Positions 1 to 5,371 of a stretch of DNA of 5,371 bases are shown here, piece after piece. The translations under genes and the position numbers were made by a program. Positions within the stretch are counted from its first letter, which is position 1. The number at the start of each line of letters is the position of its first letter. A model generated the notes under the pieces. The model was not told the origin of the DNA and searched no databases. It saw only the letters and a list, made by a program, of their open reading frames with translations. This DNA comes from Flavobacteriaceae bacterium UBA3078 (GTDB taxonomy: Bacteria; Bacteroidota; Bacteroidia; Flavobacteriales; Flavobacteriaceae), in NCBI GenBank assembly GCA_002366675.1, contig DFBO01000130.1, positions 2,087 to 7,457 on the forward strand. The letters run 5' to 3'.

Positions 1-41
1 TTTTATTAATGATTTGATTTACAGAAAGATTAAGCATGCTC

Positions 42-176
42 TTAACTTAATAAACGTTTTAAGTTAGAGAACATATTACGTTCTATAGAGTCGTAATTAC
101 CATCAGCAAGAAAGAGAGCTTTAATATCAGAAATTAAGGAGTCAATATCTTCTTTTGTCCAATTTAAATTATCCAT
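42..176 (-). CDS. Small 44-residue protein, unknown function, downstream of the sulfurtransferase
   Basis: I translated this short frame by hand: ATG at 174-176, 44 codons, TAA at 42-44. The protein begins MDNLNWTKED and ends NLKRLLS. It is soluble and mildly acidic (8 Asp/Glu against 5 Lys/Arg), has no cysteine, no signal peptide and no membrane segment, and looks mostly helical: an Asp/Leu/Ile-rich segment at about residues 9-24 and a second helix at about 29-43 joined by an Ala-Asp-Gly-Asn turn. I do not recognise a family. Support for it being real is positional: its start codon lies four bases after the stop of the sulfurtransferase, the spacing expected for translational coupling in one operon, and the codons resemble those of the neighbours. 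It could still be a chance frame, since 44 codons is short. No function is proposed. Confidence 0.55.
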   Translation of the reverse strand: MDNLNWTKEDIDSLISDIKALFLADGNYDSIERNMFSNLKRLLS

Positions 177-180
177 ATTA

Positions 181-1014
181 TTATTCTTTTATTAACGTTC
201 CCCATTCAGTCCAAGAGCCATCATAAACTGAAATGTTTTTCAATCCAGCTAATTCAGCTCCTAAAGCCAAGACACAAGCTGTGATTCCTGAACCACAAGA
301 TAGTGTAATATTACTATCTTGATTGATAAAAGTATTGAATATCTGTTTTAGTTCATCAATACTTTTGAAACAATTTTCATCTAATAAATTTTCATAAGGT
401 AAATTAACAGAGTTTGGTATTGTACCACTTCTTAGACCTTTTCTTGGTTCAGGCACTAAACCATTAAATCTTTTTTCTGAACGTGCATCAACAATTAGAT
501 GAGACGCATTTTGAGATTCTCTCTTTATATCATCAAAAAATTTCATGAATTCAGGTTGAAGAGCAGCTTGAAAATCACCTTCTTTATTTTTAAAATGATG
601 TTTAGTTTCCATTTTATAACCAGCATTTTTCCAAGCAGGAAAACCTCCATCTAAAACAGCCATATTATTAAATCCAAAGGCTTTAAAAAGCCACCAAACT
701 CTAGGGCTAGAATATATTCCTTTGTCATCATAGACAACAATTGCACTATTTTTATTAATGCCTAAATTTTGAGCTTCACTCTCAAATTGAGTTTCAGATG
801 GAAACGTTGCTGGAAATGGCGCAGAGACATCGCTAAACTTCTTCTTTAAGTCAAAAAAACGTGCTGAAGGGATTTGAGTTTCGTTAGAATCAGATTCATT
901 ACTTGTAACCTTTGGAATAGTTGTATCTAAAAGAACTAAATTTGGATGATTCAAATGTTTATGCAACCATTCAACTGAAACAACTTGAGATGATATTAAT
1001 AATTCTGAGTCCAT
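181..1014 (-). CDS. sseA: Two-domain rhodanese, 3-mercaptopyruvate sulfurtransferase type
   Basis: Predicted to move sulfur from 3-mercaptopyruvate (possibly also thiosulfate) to a thiol or cyanide acceptor through a cysteine persulfide, probably in the cytoplasm because no signal peptide is visible. At 277 residues it has the usual length of tandem-rhodanese enzymes. The N-terminal rhodanese domain (about 13-135) is the structural, non-catalytic copy; it has the YDDKGIYSSPRVWW and LDGGFPAWK motifs but no catalytic cysteine. The C-terminal domain (about 165-275) carries VDAR (175-178), RSGTIP (195-200) and the active loop CGSGITA with Cys240 at bases 295-297. In this family a CGSG[VI]TA loop marks mercaptopyruvate sulfurtransferases, while thiosulfate rhodaneses have CRKGVT. 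The ATG at 1012-1014 lies three bases after the stop of the upstream 72-residue gene, and a 44-residue gene starts four bases after its own stop, so the three are likely cotranscribed. Substrate preference is inferred from the loop alone. Confidence 0.93.
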   Translation of the reverse strand: MDSELLISSQVVSVEWLHKHLNHPNLVLLDTTIPKVTSNESDSNETQIPSARFFDLKKKFSDVSAPFPATFPSETQFESEAQNLGINKNSAIVVYDDKGIYSSPRVWWLFKAFGFNNMAVLDGGFPAWKNAGYKMETKHHFKNKEGDFQAALQPEFMKFFDDIKRESQNASHLIVDARSEKRFNGLVPEPRKGLRSGTIPNSVNLPYENLLDENCFKSIDELKQIFNTFINQDSNITLSCGSGITACVLALGAELAGLKNISVYDGSWTEWGTLIKE

Positions 1015-1017
1015 TAG

Positions 1018-1236
1018 TTATGCTTCTTCAAAGATTTTACGTAAACGTGAACGCCTGTTAAACGCTTCAAGGTTGTTTAAAACTTTACTTTCTAGAAAAT
1101 CTATTACTTTTTCTTCAAACTTATATTTGTTTTTGTTTACTCTATTGATGTAAGTAATACATCCAATCACATCAATGCCAACAATATACAAACCGTCCTT
1201 TCCAAGTTTTGGTTCAATGTTTTCCCAAGGATACAT
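1018..1236 (-). CDS. 72-residue protein of unknown function, coupled to the sulfurtransferase
   Basis: The frame runs from ATG (1234-1236) to TAA (1018-1020). The protein starts MYPWENIEPKLGKDGLYIVG and ends RRSRLRKIFEEA. Residues 15-30 are a hydrophobic strand-like stretch with an Asp at 22 and the only cysteine at 26. Residues 39-72 look like one or two charged amphipathic helices ending in an Arg-rich cluster (61-67). There is no signal peptide, and the hydrophobic stretch is too short and too charged for a confident membrane helix. I do not recognise a family. Only three bases separate its stop from the ATG of the sulfurtransferase, which argues for coupled translation and against a chance frame. 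The frame is open for 13 more codons upstream, to a TAA at 1276-1278, but these contain no ATG, GTG or TTG, so the ATG at 1236 is the only ordinary start. A small hairpin overlaps that start codon. Confidence 0.72.
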   Translation of the reverse strand: MYPWENIEPKLGKDGLYIVGIDVIGCITYINRVNKNKYKFEEKVIDFLESKVLNNLEAFNRRSRLRKIFEEA

Positions 1237-1252
1237 TAAAAAGCATCCATTG
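1226..1252 (-). promoter_or_regulatory. Possible mRNA hairpin over the start codon of the 72-residue gene
   Basis: On the transcribed strand GGAUGC (1248-1243) can pair with GUAUCC (1234-1229), with one G-U wobble, around an eight-base loop UUUUUAAU. CAA (1252-1250) and UUG (1228-1226) extend the stem by three pairs across one bulged U. The A and U of the AUG are in the loop and the G is in the stem. Such a structure could dampen initiation, but it is short and AU-rich and may arise by chance. It was found by eye and no folding energy was computed. Confidence 0.25.
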
Positions 1253-1298
1253 ATCTTGCTATATTTTGATAATTCTTACAATACTAAAATAACATCAA

Positions 1299-2621
1299 TT
1301 ATTTCACTTCTTCGTAGTGGTCATCCCAATTCTTAACTTTTGGTTCGCCAAGTTTTCCAACAGATTTTGCTACCATCATAGATACAGTTGCATCACCAGT
1401 AACATTTACAACTGTTCTACACATGTCTAAAGGTCTATCTACAGCAAAAATAAGTGCTAAGCCTATTGGTAATAATTCAGCAGGCATTCCTACAGATTCT
1501 AAAACAATAACTAGCATAACCATACCTGCTCCTGGAACAGCTGCACTTCCTATAGAAGCTAGTAAGGCTGTTAATACAATGGTTAATTGATCTGCAAAAG
1601 TTAAGTCTAACCCTAATGCTTGAAAAATAAATACAGCAGCTACAGCTTGATATAAACTGGTTCCATCCATATTTATAGTTGCACCAACAGGTAACACAAA
1701 ACTAGATACTTCTTTGTCTACACCAATATGTTCTTCTACACGTTCCATAGTAACAGGAAGTGTTGCAGCACTACTACTTGTTGAAAAGGCTAATAATTGT
1801 GCTGGACTTATTTGTTTTAAAAACCAAAACGGACTCTTTTTAGTAATAGTTGCAACAAGTATACAGTAGAAAACAATCATTAAAGCTAATCCAAGAACCA
1901 CAACGCCTGCATATTTAACTAAAGCCAATAATATATCTGGATCATCTGATGATACTACAACATTCGCTAATAAAGCAAACACAGCAACTGGAGCAGTTAA
2001 CATGATTAAATCTACCATTTTTAAAACCACATCGTTCAAGGAATCAAACAATCCTTTTAATGATTTAGACTTTTTTTCACCAATTAATAGCATGGCAATT
2101 CCTAAAAAAATAGAAAAGAAAATAACTTGTAGCATGAGGCTATTATCACTTAATGCTGCAAAAGCATTATCTGGAACCATATCTTCTAAAAATTGAAGCG
2201 GACCACTTTCTTTTTGCTTCGAAGCTTCTAAGATTTTGCCTTGAACACTACTATTTGTTGCATAAGTATTAGTAAGCTTTGTAATGGTTTCTTCTGAAAC
2301 ACCACTTCCTGGATTAAATGTATTAACTAATAATAAACCAATAGATATAGCTATTACAGTAGTGCCAATATAAATTAAGATGGTTTTTAAACCAATATTT
2401 TTAAACTTAGAAATATCCTGTAAATCTGAAATCCCTTTAATCAATGAAGCTAAGATTAATGGGATTGCGATAAGTTTTAGGAGTTTTACGAAAATAGATC
2501 CAATAGGTTTTATCCAATCTGTAGTAAAATCTTTACCTCCAATTTGAAGCATGATAAATCCGAAAACCAGACCTAAAATCATTCCTATTAAAATTTGCCA
2601 ATGTAATTCAAGTTTTTTCAT
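1299..2621 (-). CDS. Dicarboxylate/amino-acid:cation symporter (DAACS, SDF family)
   Basis: Inner-membrane secondary transporter predicted to bring in glutamate, aspartate or C4-dicarboxylates with Na+ or H+. The 440 residues match the usual length of GltP/GltPh/DctA-type proteins, with an N-terminal scaffold of hydrophobic helices starting at about residue 8. The transport core is complete: hairpin 1 with STSSSAATLP (280-289), NMDGT in TM7 (317-321), hairpin 2 with SIGSAAVPGAG (356-366), and TM8 with Asp395, Asp399, Arg402, Thr403, Asn406 and Asp410. These fit GltPh Asp390, Asp394, Arg397, Thr398, Asn401 and Asp405 with a constant offset of five. The arginine that binds the side-chain carboxylate is kept, which favours an acidic substrate over a neutral one. 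The ATG follows an A-rich leader typical of Bacteroidota. It lies 45 bases after aroC and could be read through from it. The exact substrate and coupling ion cannot be told from the sequence. Confidence 0.95.
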   Translation of the reverse strand: MKKLELHWQILIGMILGLVFGFIMLQIGGKDFTTDWIKPIGSIFVKLLKLIAIPLILASLIKGISDLQDISKFKNIGLKTILIYIGTTVIAISIGLLLVNTFNPGSGVSEETITKLTNTYATNSSVQGKILEASKQKESGPLQFLEDMVPDNAFAALSDNSLMLQVIFFSIFLGIAMLLIGEKKSKSLKGLFDSLNDVVLKMVDLIMLTAPVAVFALLANVVVSSDDPDILLALVKYAGVVVLGLALMIVFYCILVATITKKSPFWFLKQISPAQLLAFSTSSSAATLPVTMERVEEHIGVDKEVSSFVLPVGATINMDGTSLYQAVAAVFIFQALGLDLTFADQLTIVLTALLASIGSAAVPGAGMVMLVIVLESVGMPAELLPIGLALIFAVDRPLDMCRTVVNVTGDATVSMMVAKSVGKLGEPKVKNWDDHYEEVK

Positions 2622-2636
2622 AAGTCTTTTGTTCTT

Positions 2637-2663
2637 CAGAAACTCCTTTCAAAAAGGAATCTG
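2637..2663 (-). other. Hairpin just after the aroC stop codon
   Basis: Three bases after the aroC stop, the transcript can form an 11-pair stem: CAGA (2663-2660) with UCUG (2640-2637), then a two-base bulge on the 3' side, a U-G pair, and UCCUUU (2658-2653) with AAAGGA (2649-2644) around a three-base UUG loop. In the transcribed direction it is followed by an A-rich stretch, not by a U-run, so it does not fit a standard intrinsic terminator for aroC. Its 3' arm contains AAAGGAG, but that lies about 21 bases before the symporter ATG, too far to act as its ribosome binding site. It may be an mRNA 3'-end stabiliser, a processing site, a weak terminator, or chance. Confidence 0.4.
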
Positions 2664-2666
2664 TAA

Positions 2667-3728
2667 TTATTTATATACTTTGTTTATCAAATAAAAATCA
2701 GCCAATACCAAAGCAGCCATAGCTTCAACAATAGGAATAGCTCTTGGAACCACACAAGGATCATGTCGACCTTTACCTTGCATTTCAACAATATTCCCAG
2801 AACTATCTAAAGTGTTCTGTTTTTGAATAATAGTAGCAACTGGTTTAAAAGCCACTCTAAAATAGATATCCATGCCATTACTTATGCCTCCTTGAATGCC
2901 TCCAGACAAATTGGTTTTTGTGCTTCCATCTTCATTAAACAAATCGTTGTGCTTACTTCCAGTCATTCTTGCTCCACAAAAGCCACTACCATATTCAAAG
3001 CCTTTTACAGCATTAATAGAAAGCATGGCTTTGCCTAAGTCTGCATGGAGTTTATCGAAAACTGGTTCTCCAAGACCAACAGGTACGTTTTGGAGCACAC
3101 ATGTTACAGTTCCACCAATGGTGTCACCTTGTTTTTTAATGTCTTTAATTTTTGAAATCATTTTGTCTGCTGTTTCATTATCTGGACAACGAACAACATT
3201 CGATTCTGTTTTAGAAAAGTCTAATGCTTGATATGGTTTTTCAAGAAAAATATCACCAATAGAAGACGTAAAAGCATTTATTTTAATATCTGCCAAAAGT
3301 TGTTTTGCTATAGCACCAGCTACAACTCTACAGGCTGTTTCACGAGCCGAACTCCGTCCTCCTCCTCTATAATCGCGAGTACCATACTTCTTTTCGTAGG
3401 TATAATCTGCATGACTTGGACGATACACATCCTTTATATGTGAATAATCTTTAGATTTCTGATTGGTGTTTTTAATAGTAAAACCTATTGGTGTTCCAGT
3501 TGTAAGACTTTCAAATACACCAGAAATAAACTCAACTGTATCAGGCTCTGTACGTTGTGTAACGATTTCAGATTGACCTGGTTTTCTTCTATTTAGCTCA
3601 TTCTGAATGGCATCTAAATCAAGCTTTAACCCAGAAGGACAACCATCAATAATTCCTCCAATGGCTATGCCATGAGATTCTCCAAATGTGGTTAGTTTAA
3701 ATAATTTTCCAAAGGTATTTCCAGCCAT
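2667..3728 (-). CDS. aroC: Chorismate synthase
   Basis: Converts 5-enolpyruvylshikimate-3-phosphate to chorismate with release of phosphate, the seventh step of the shikimate pathway and the branch point to Phe, Tyr, Trp, folate and quinones. It is a cytosolic tetramer that needs reduced FMN but is not a net redox enzyme. The 353 residues match the bacterial family. All three signatures are present: the N-terminal TFGESHG (14-20, His19), the central region YRPSHADYTYEKKYGTRDYR (102-121, His106) followed by GGGRSSARETA (122-132), and the C-terminal RHDPCVVPRA (321-330). RRKPGQS (47-53) is also conserved. The two histidines and the Arg-rich substrate and FMN loops are intact, so the enzyme should be active. 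The start ATG at 3726-3728 gives the canonical N-terminus MAGNTFG, which fixes the start. The gene lies 71 bases after the upstream oxidoreductase, with a possible promoter between them, and 45 bases before the symporter. Confidence 0.98.
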   Translation of the reverse strand: MAGNTFGKLFKLTTFGESHGIAIGGIIDGCPSGLKLDLDAIQNELNRRKPGQSEIVTQRTEPDTVEFISGVFESLTTGTPIGFTIKNTNQKSKDYSHIKDVYRPSHADYTYEKKYGTRDYRGGGRSSARETACRVVAGAIAKQLLADIKINAFTSSIGDIFLEKPYQALDFSKTESNVVRCPDNETADKMISKIKDIKKQGDTIGGTVTCVLQNVPVGLGEPVFDKLHADLGKAMLSINAVKGFEYGSGFCGARMTGSKHNDLFNEDGSTKTNLSGGIQGGISNGMDIYFRVAFKPVATIIQKQNTLDSSGNIVEMQGKGRHDPCVVPRAIPIVEAMAALVLADFYLINKVYK

Positions 3729-3767
3729 CTAGTCGATTCTAGTTGTTAGTTTAAAGTATCAAGTATG

Positions 3768-3796
3768 CTAAAATATATTTTATATTACAGAAACAA
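3768..3796 (-). promoter_or_regulatory. Candidate Bacteroidota-type promoter for aroC
   Basis: In the 71-base gap before aroC the transcribed strand has TTG (3796-3794), then 18 bases, then TATTTTAG (3775-3768). Alternatively there are 16 bases and then TATATTTT (3777-3770). Either is one base off the Bacteroidota -7 consensus TAnnTTTG, and 18 bases falls inside the usual 17-19 spacing from the -33 TTG. The distance to the aroC ATG leaves a leader of about 30-40 bases. The region is very AT-rich, so a match this loose is easily found by chance. No terminator for the upstream gene is seen in the same gap, so read-through is also possible. Confidence 0.3.
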
Positions 3797-3799
3797 AAA

Positions 3800-5371
3800 T
3801 TATAAGAGTGCTTCTTTAAGGATTGTTACTGGATGTTTTGCCTCTTTTTGGGTGCCATCTTTTATTTGATGCCTGCAACTGGTTCCATTAGCAGAAATTA
3901 TAACATCTTCCTTAGCGTTTCTTATTGTTGGAAATAAGGTCTGCTCACCTATTTGCATACTAACATCATAATGTTCTTTTTCGTAACCAAAACTTCCTGC
4001 CATACCACAGCAACCACTTGGAATAATCGTGACTTGATAATTTTCTGGTAAATTCAATATATCAAAACTAGATTCCTGATTGCTCAACGCTTTTTGGTGG
4101 CAATGTCCATGGAATTTAATTGTTTTATTGTCTTTTGAAAACTGCACAGGCTTTATGTTTCCTAAGTTTATTTCCTGCTGAATGAATTCTTCTATCAAGA
4201 ACGTATTCTTAGCAATTTTTTCTGCTGAAACTTTATCGTCTGCCAACTTTAAATATTCGTCTTTAAATGTTAGAATGGCTGAAGGTTCTATACCAACTAA
4301 AGGAGTTTTAGAAGTGATTTTATCTTTAAAAACATGAATGTTTTGATTAGCGAATTTCTTAGCATTCTCTAATAATCCTTTTGATAAATGTGAACGACCA
4401 GATTCTGCATGATTTAATATGATGACTTTGTAATTTAATTCCTTTAAAAGTACTAATAAATCCAATCCAATTTGAGTGTCTAAATGATTCGTAAATTCAT
4501 CATTAAACAAATAAATAGTTTTAATATATTTTTTTATATCATCCTGAATTAAAGCATCTTCATAATATTTACTTAAACTTTTATTTGAGATTAAAGGCAA
4601 GCTTCTTTTTGATGCTATTCCAAGTAATTTTTTTATTAAAGAAGACGTAAAACTATTAGAAAACATGAAGTTTACCAATCCAGAAAATGAACTTCCTAAG
4701 TCATTCAAATTATTATTATAAGCAAATAATTTTGTTCTTAAAGACACACCATTTACTTGTTGATATTGGTATAAAAACTCAGTTTTTAAACTAGCAACAT
4801 CTACACTACTTGGACATTCGCTTATACATGCTTTGCAGCTTAAGCATAAGTCAAAAACATCTTTTAATTCTTTATAATCAAATTTATTAATCTTATCTGA
4901 ATTTGTAAGAAATTCTCTTAAAGCATTGGCTCTAGCTCTGGTAGTATCTTTTTCGTTTCTGGTTGCTCGATAACTTGGACACATAGTGCCTCCAAATTCA
5001 GGTAGTTTCCTACAATCACCAGATCCATTACACTTTTCAGCCTCACGAAGAATTCCTAAGGAATCTGAAAAATCTAAAAAAGTTTTAATTTCTGGTTCTT
5101 TTCTATCAGGTTGATAACGTAAACTTTCATCCATTGGAAAAGCATCAACAATTTTTCCAGGATTAAAAATGTTATCAGGATCGAAAGTTGTTTTAATGTG
5201 TTTTAAAATTTGATAATTTGCTTCACCAATCATTAATGGAATAAACTCTGCTCTAACTATGCCATCTCCATGTTCACCACTCATAGAGCCTTTGTATTTC
5301 TTCACTAAATGAGCAACATCAGTAGTTATTTTTCGGAATAAAACAACATCTTTCTTCTTTTTTAAATTTAA
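3800..5371 (-). CDS. FAD- and Fe-S-binding D-2-hydroxyacid dehydrogenase, C-terminal part (N-terminus beyond window edge)
   Basis: This is the C-terminal 523 residues of a large fused flavin/iron-sulfur oxidase (family members are near 1000 residues), of the D-lactate dehydrogenase or YdiJ-type D-2-hydroxyglutarate dehydrogenase group. It probably passes electrons from the D-2-hydroxyacid to the respiratory chain. Numbering from the first visible residue, the order is: the end of the FAD-linked oxidase C domain with GEHGDG (32-37) and FNPGKIV (69-75); a ferredoxin-like region with Cys114, Cys120 and Cys131-Pro, then CLSCKACISECP (Cys176, 179, 182, 186); a helical linker; and a CCG domain with EPSAIL (362-367), GHCHQK (422-427) and GCCGMAGSFGYE (453-464). 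The frame is open to base 5371, so the GTG at 5303-5305 is not the start, because it falls inside a conserved domain. The FAD-binding domain (FAD_binding_4) is expected upstream, outside the window. The stop is TAA at 3800-3802. The exact substrate cannot be assigned from this half. Confidence 0.93.
   Translation of the reverse strand, partial: LNLKKKKDVVLFRKITTDVAHLVKKYKGSMSGEHGDGIVRAEFIPLMIGEANYQILKHIKTTFDPDNIFNPGKIVDAFPMDESLRYQPDRKEPEIKTFLDFSDSLGILREAEKCNGSGDCRKLPEFGGTMCPSYRATRNEKDTTRARANALREFLTNSDKINKFDYKELKDVFDLCLSCKACISECPSSVDVASLKTEFLYQYQQVNGVSLRTKLFAYNNNLNDLGSSFSGLVNFMFSNSFTSSLIKKLLGIASKRSLPLISNKSLSKYYEDALIQDDIKKYIKTIYLFNDEFTNHLDTQIGLDLLVLLKELNYKVIILNHAESGRSHLSKGLLENAKKFANQNIHVFKDKITSKTPLVGIEPSAILTFKDEYLKLADDKVSAEKIAKNTFLIEEFIQQEINLGNIKPVQFSKDNKTIKFHGHCHQKALSNQESSFDILNLPENYQVTIIPSGCCGMAGSFGYEKEHYDVSMQIGEQTLFPTIRNAKEDVIISANGTSCRHQIKDGTQKEAKHPVTILKEALL

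Noticed and set aside
30..45. Short inverted repeat TTAAG/CTTAA around CATGCT after the 44-residue gene, considered as a terminator
   Set aside because: Only five AT-rich pairs with a six-base loop and no following U-run in the transcribed direction. The downstream context is cut by the window edge.
1236..1256. Out-of-frame ATGs just upstream of the 72-residue gene, considered as a leader peptide or alternative start
   Set aside because: One encodes only four residues before a stop and the other ends after a few codons in the wrong frame. There is no repeated regulatory codon that would suggest attenuation.
2002..2196. A 64-codon open frame on the plus strand
   Set aside because: It is antisense to the symporter core and its translation is a Lys/Ser/Phe-rich string with no recognisable motif.
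2678..2692. A TTG followed 18 bases later by TAATTACA at the end of aroC, considered as a symporter promoter
   Set aside because: The -7 part keeps only the initial TA and one T of TAnnTTTG, too weak to report.
2823..3443. Three open frames on the plus strand (2823-3038, 2896-3231, 3228-3443)
   Set aside because: All lie antisense inside aroC, whose signatures are complete on the minus strand. Their translations are Ser/Thr/Pro-rich or low-complexity and show no domain.
3728..3743. Repeated TCTAGT near the aroC start, considered as an operator
   Set aside because: Two six-base copies separated by a few bases in an AT-rich leader, with no true dyad symmetry. Not distinguishable from chance.
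1..5371. A hidden mobile element, CRISPR array, defence system, tRNA or rRNA
   Set aside because: I saw no regularly spaced repeats, terminal inverted repeats, transposase or nuclease motifs, or cloverleaf sequences. The large genes are intact metabolic genes on one strand with uniform composition.

Overview
This is an AT-rich window in which every supportable gene lies on the minus strand, so transcription runs from high to low coordinates. The AT-rich coding style, A-rich leaders in place of Shine-Dalgarno sites just before the start codons, and the protein variants all suggest a Bacteroidota genome, probably a marine-type Flavobacteriaceae. That placement is inferred from style and no ribosomal RNA is present to confirm it.

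Layout in transcription order: (1) 5371-3800, the C-terminal part of a large FAD- and Fe-S-binding D-2-hydroxyacid dehydrogenase (D-lactate or D-2-hydroxyglutarate type), whose N-terminal FAD-binding half lies outside the window. (2) A 71-base spacer with a possible Bacteroidota-type promoter. (3) 3728-2667, chorismate synthase (aroC). (4) A 45-base spacer that starts with a 27-base hairpin. (5) 2621-1299, a sodium- or proton-coupled dicarboxylate/amino-acid symporter. (6) A 62-base spacer that ends in a small hairpin over the next start codon. (7) 1236-1018, an unrecognised 72-residue protein. (8) Three bases later, 1014-181, a two-domain 3-mercaptopyruvate-type sulfurtransferase. (9) Four bases later, 176-42, a 44-residue small protein. 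Positions 1-41 hold nothing I can name.

The three last genes are packed like one translationally coupled unit. The first three large genes are ordinary metabolism: oxidation of a D-2-hydroxyacid into the respiratory chain, the last common step of aromatic amino-acid synthesis, and uptake of acidic amino acids or C4-dicarboxylates. I see no direct pathway link among them. I found no mobile element, CRISPR array, tRNA, rRNA or defence system. This is essentially a housekeeping region. The parts most worth a second look are the two small unknown proteins on either side of the sulfurtransferase and the two hairpins between genes.
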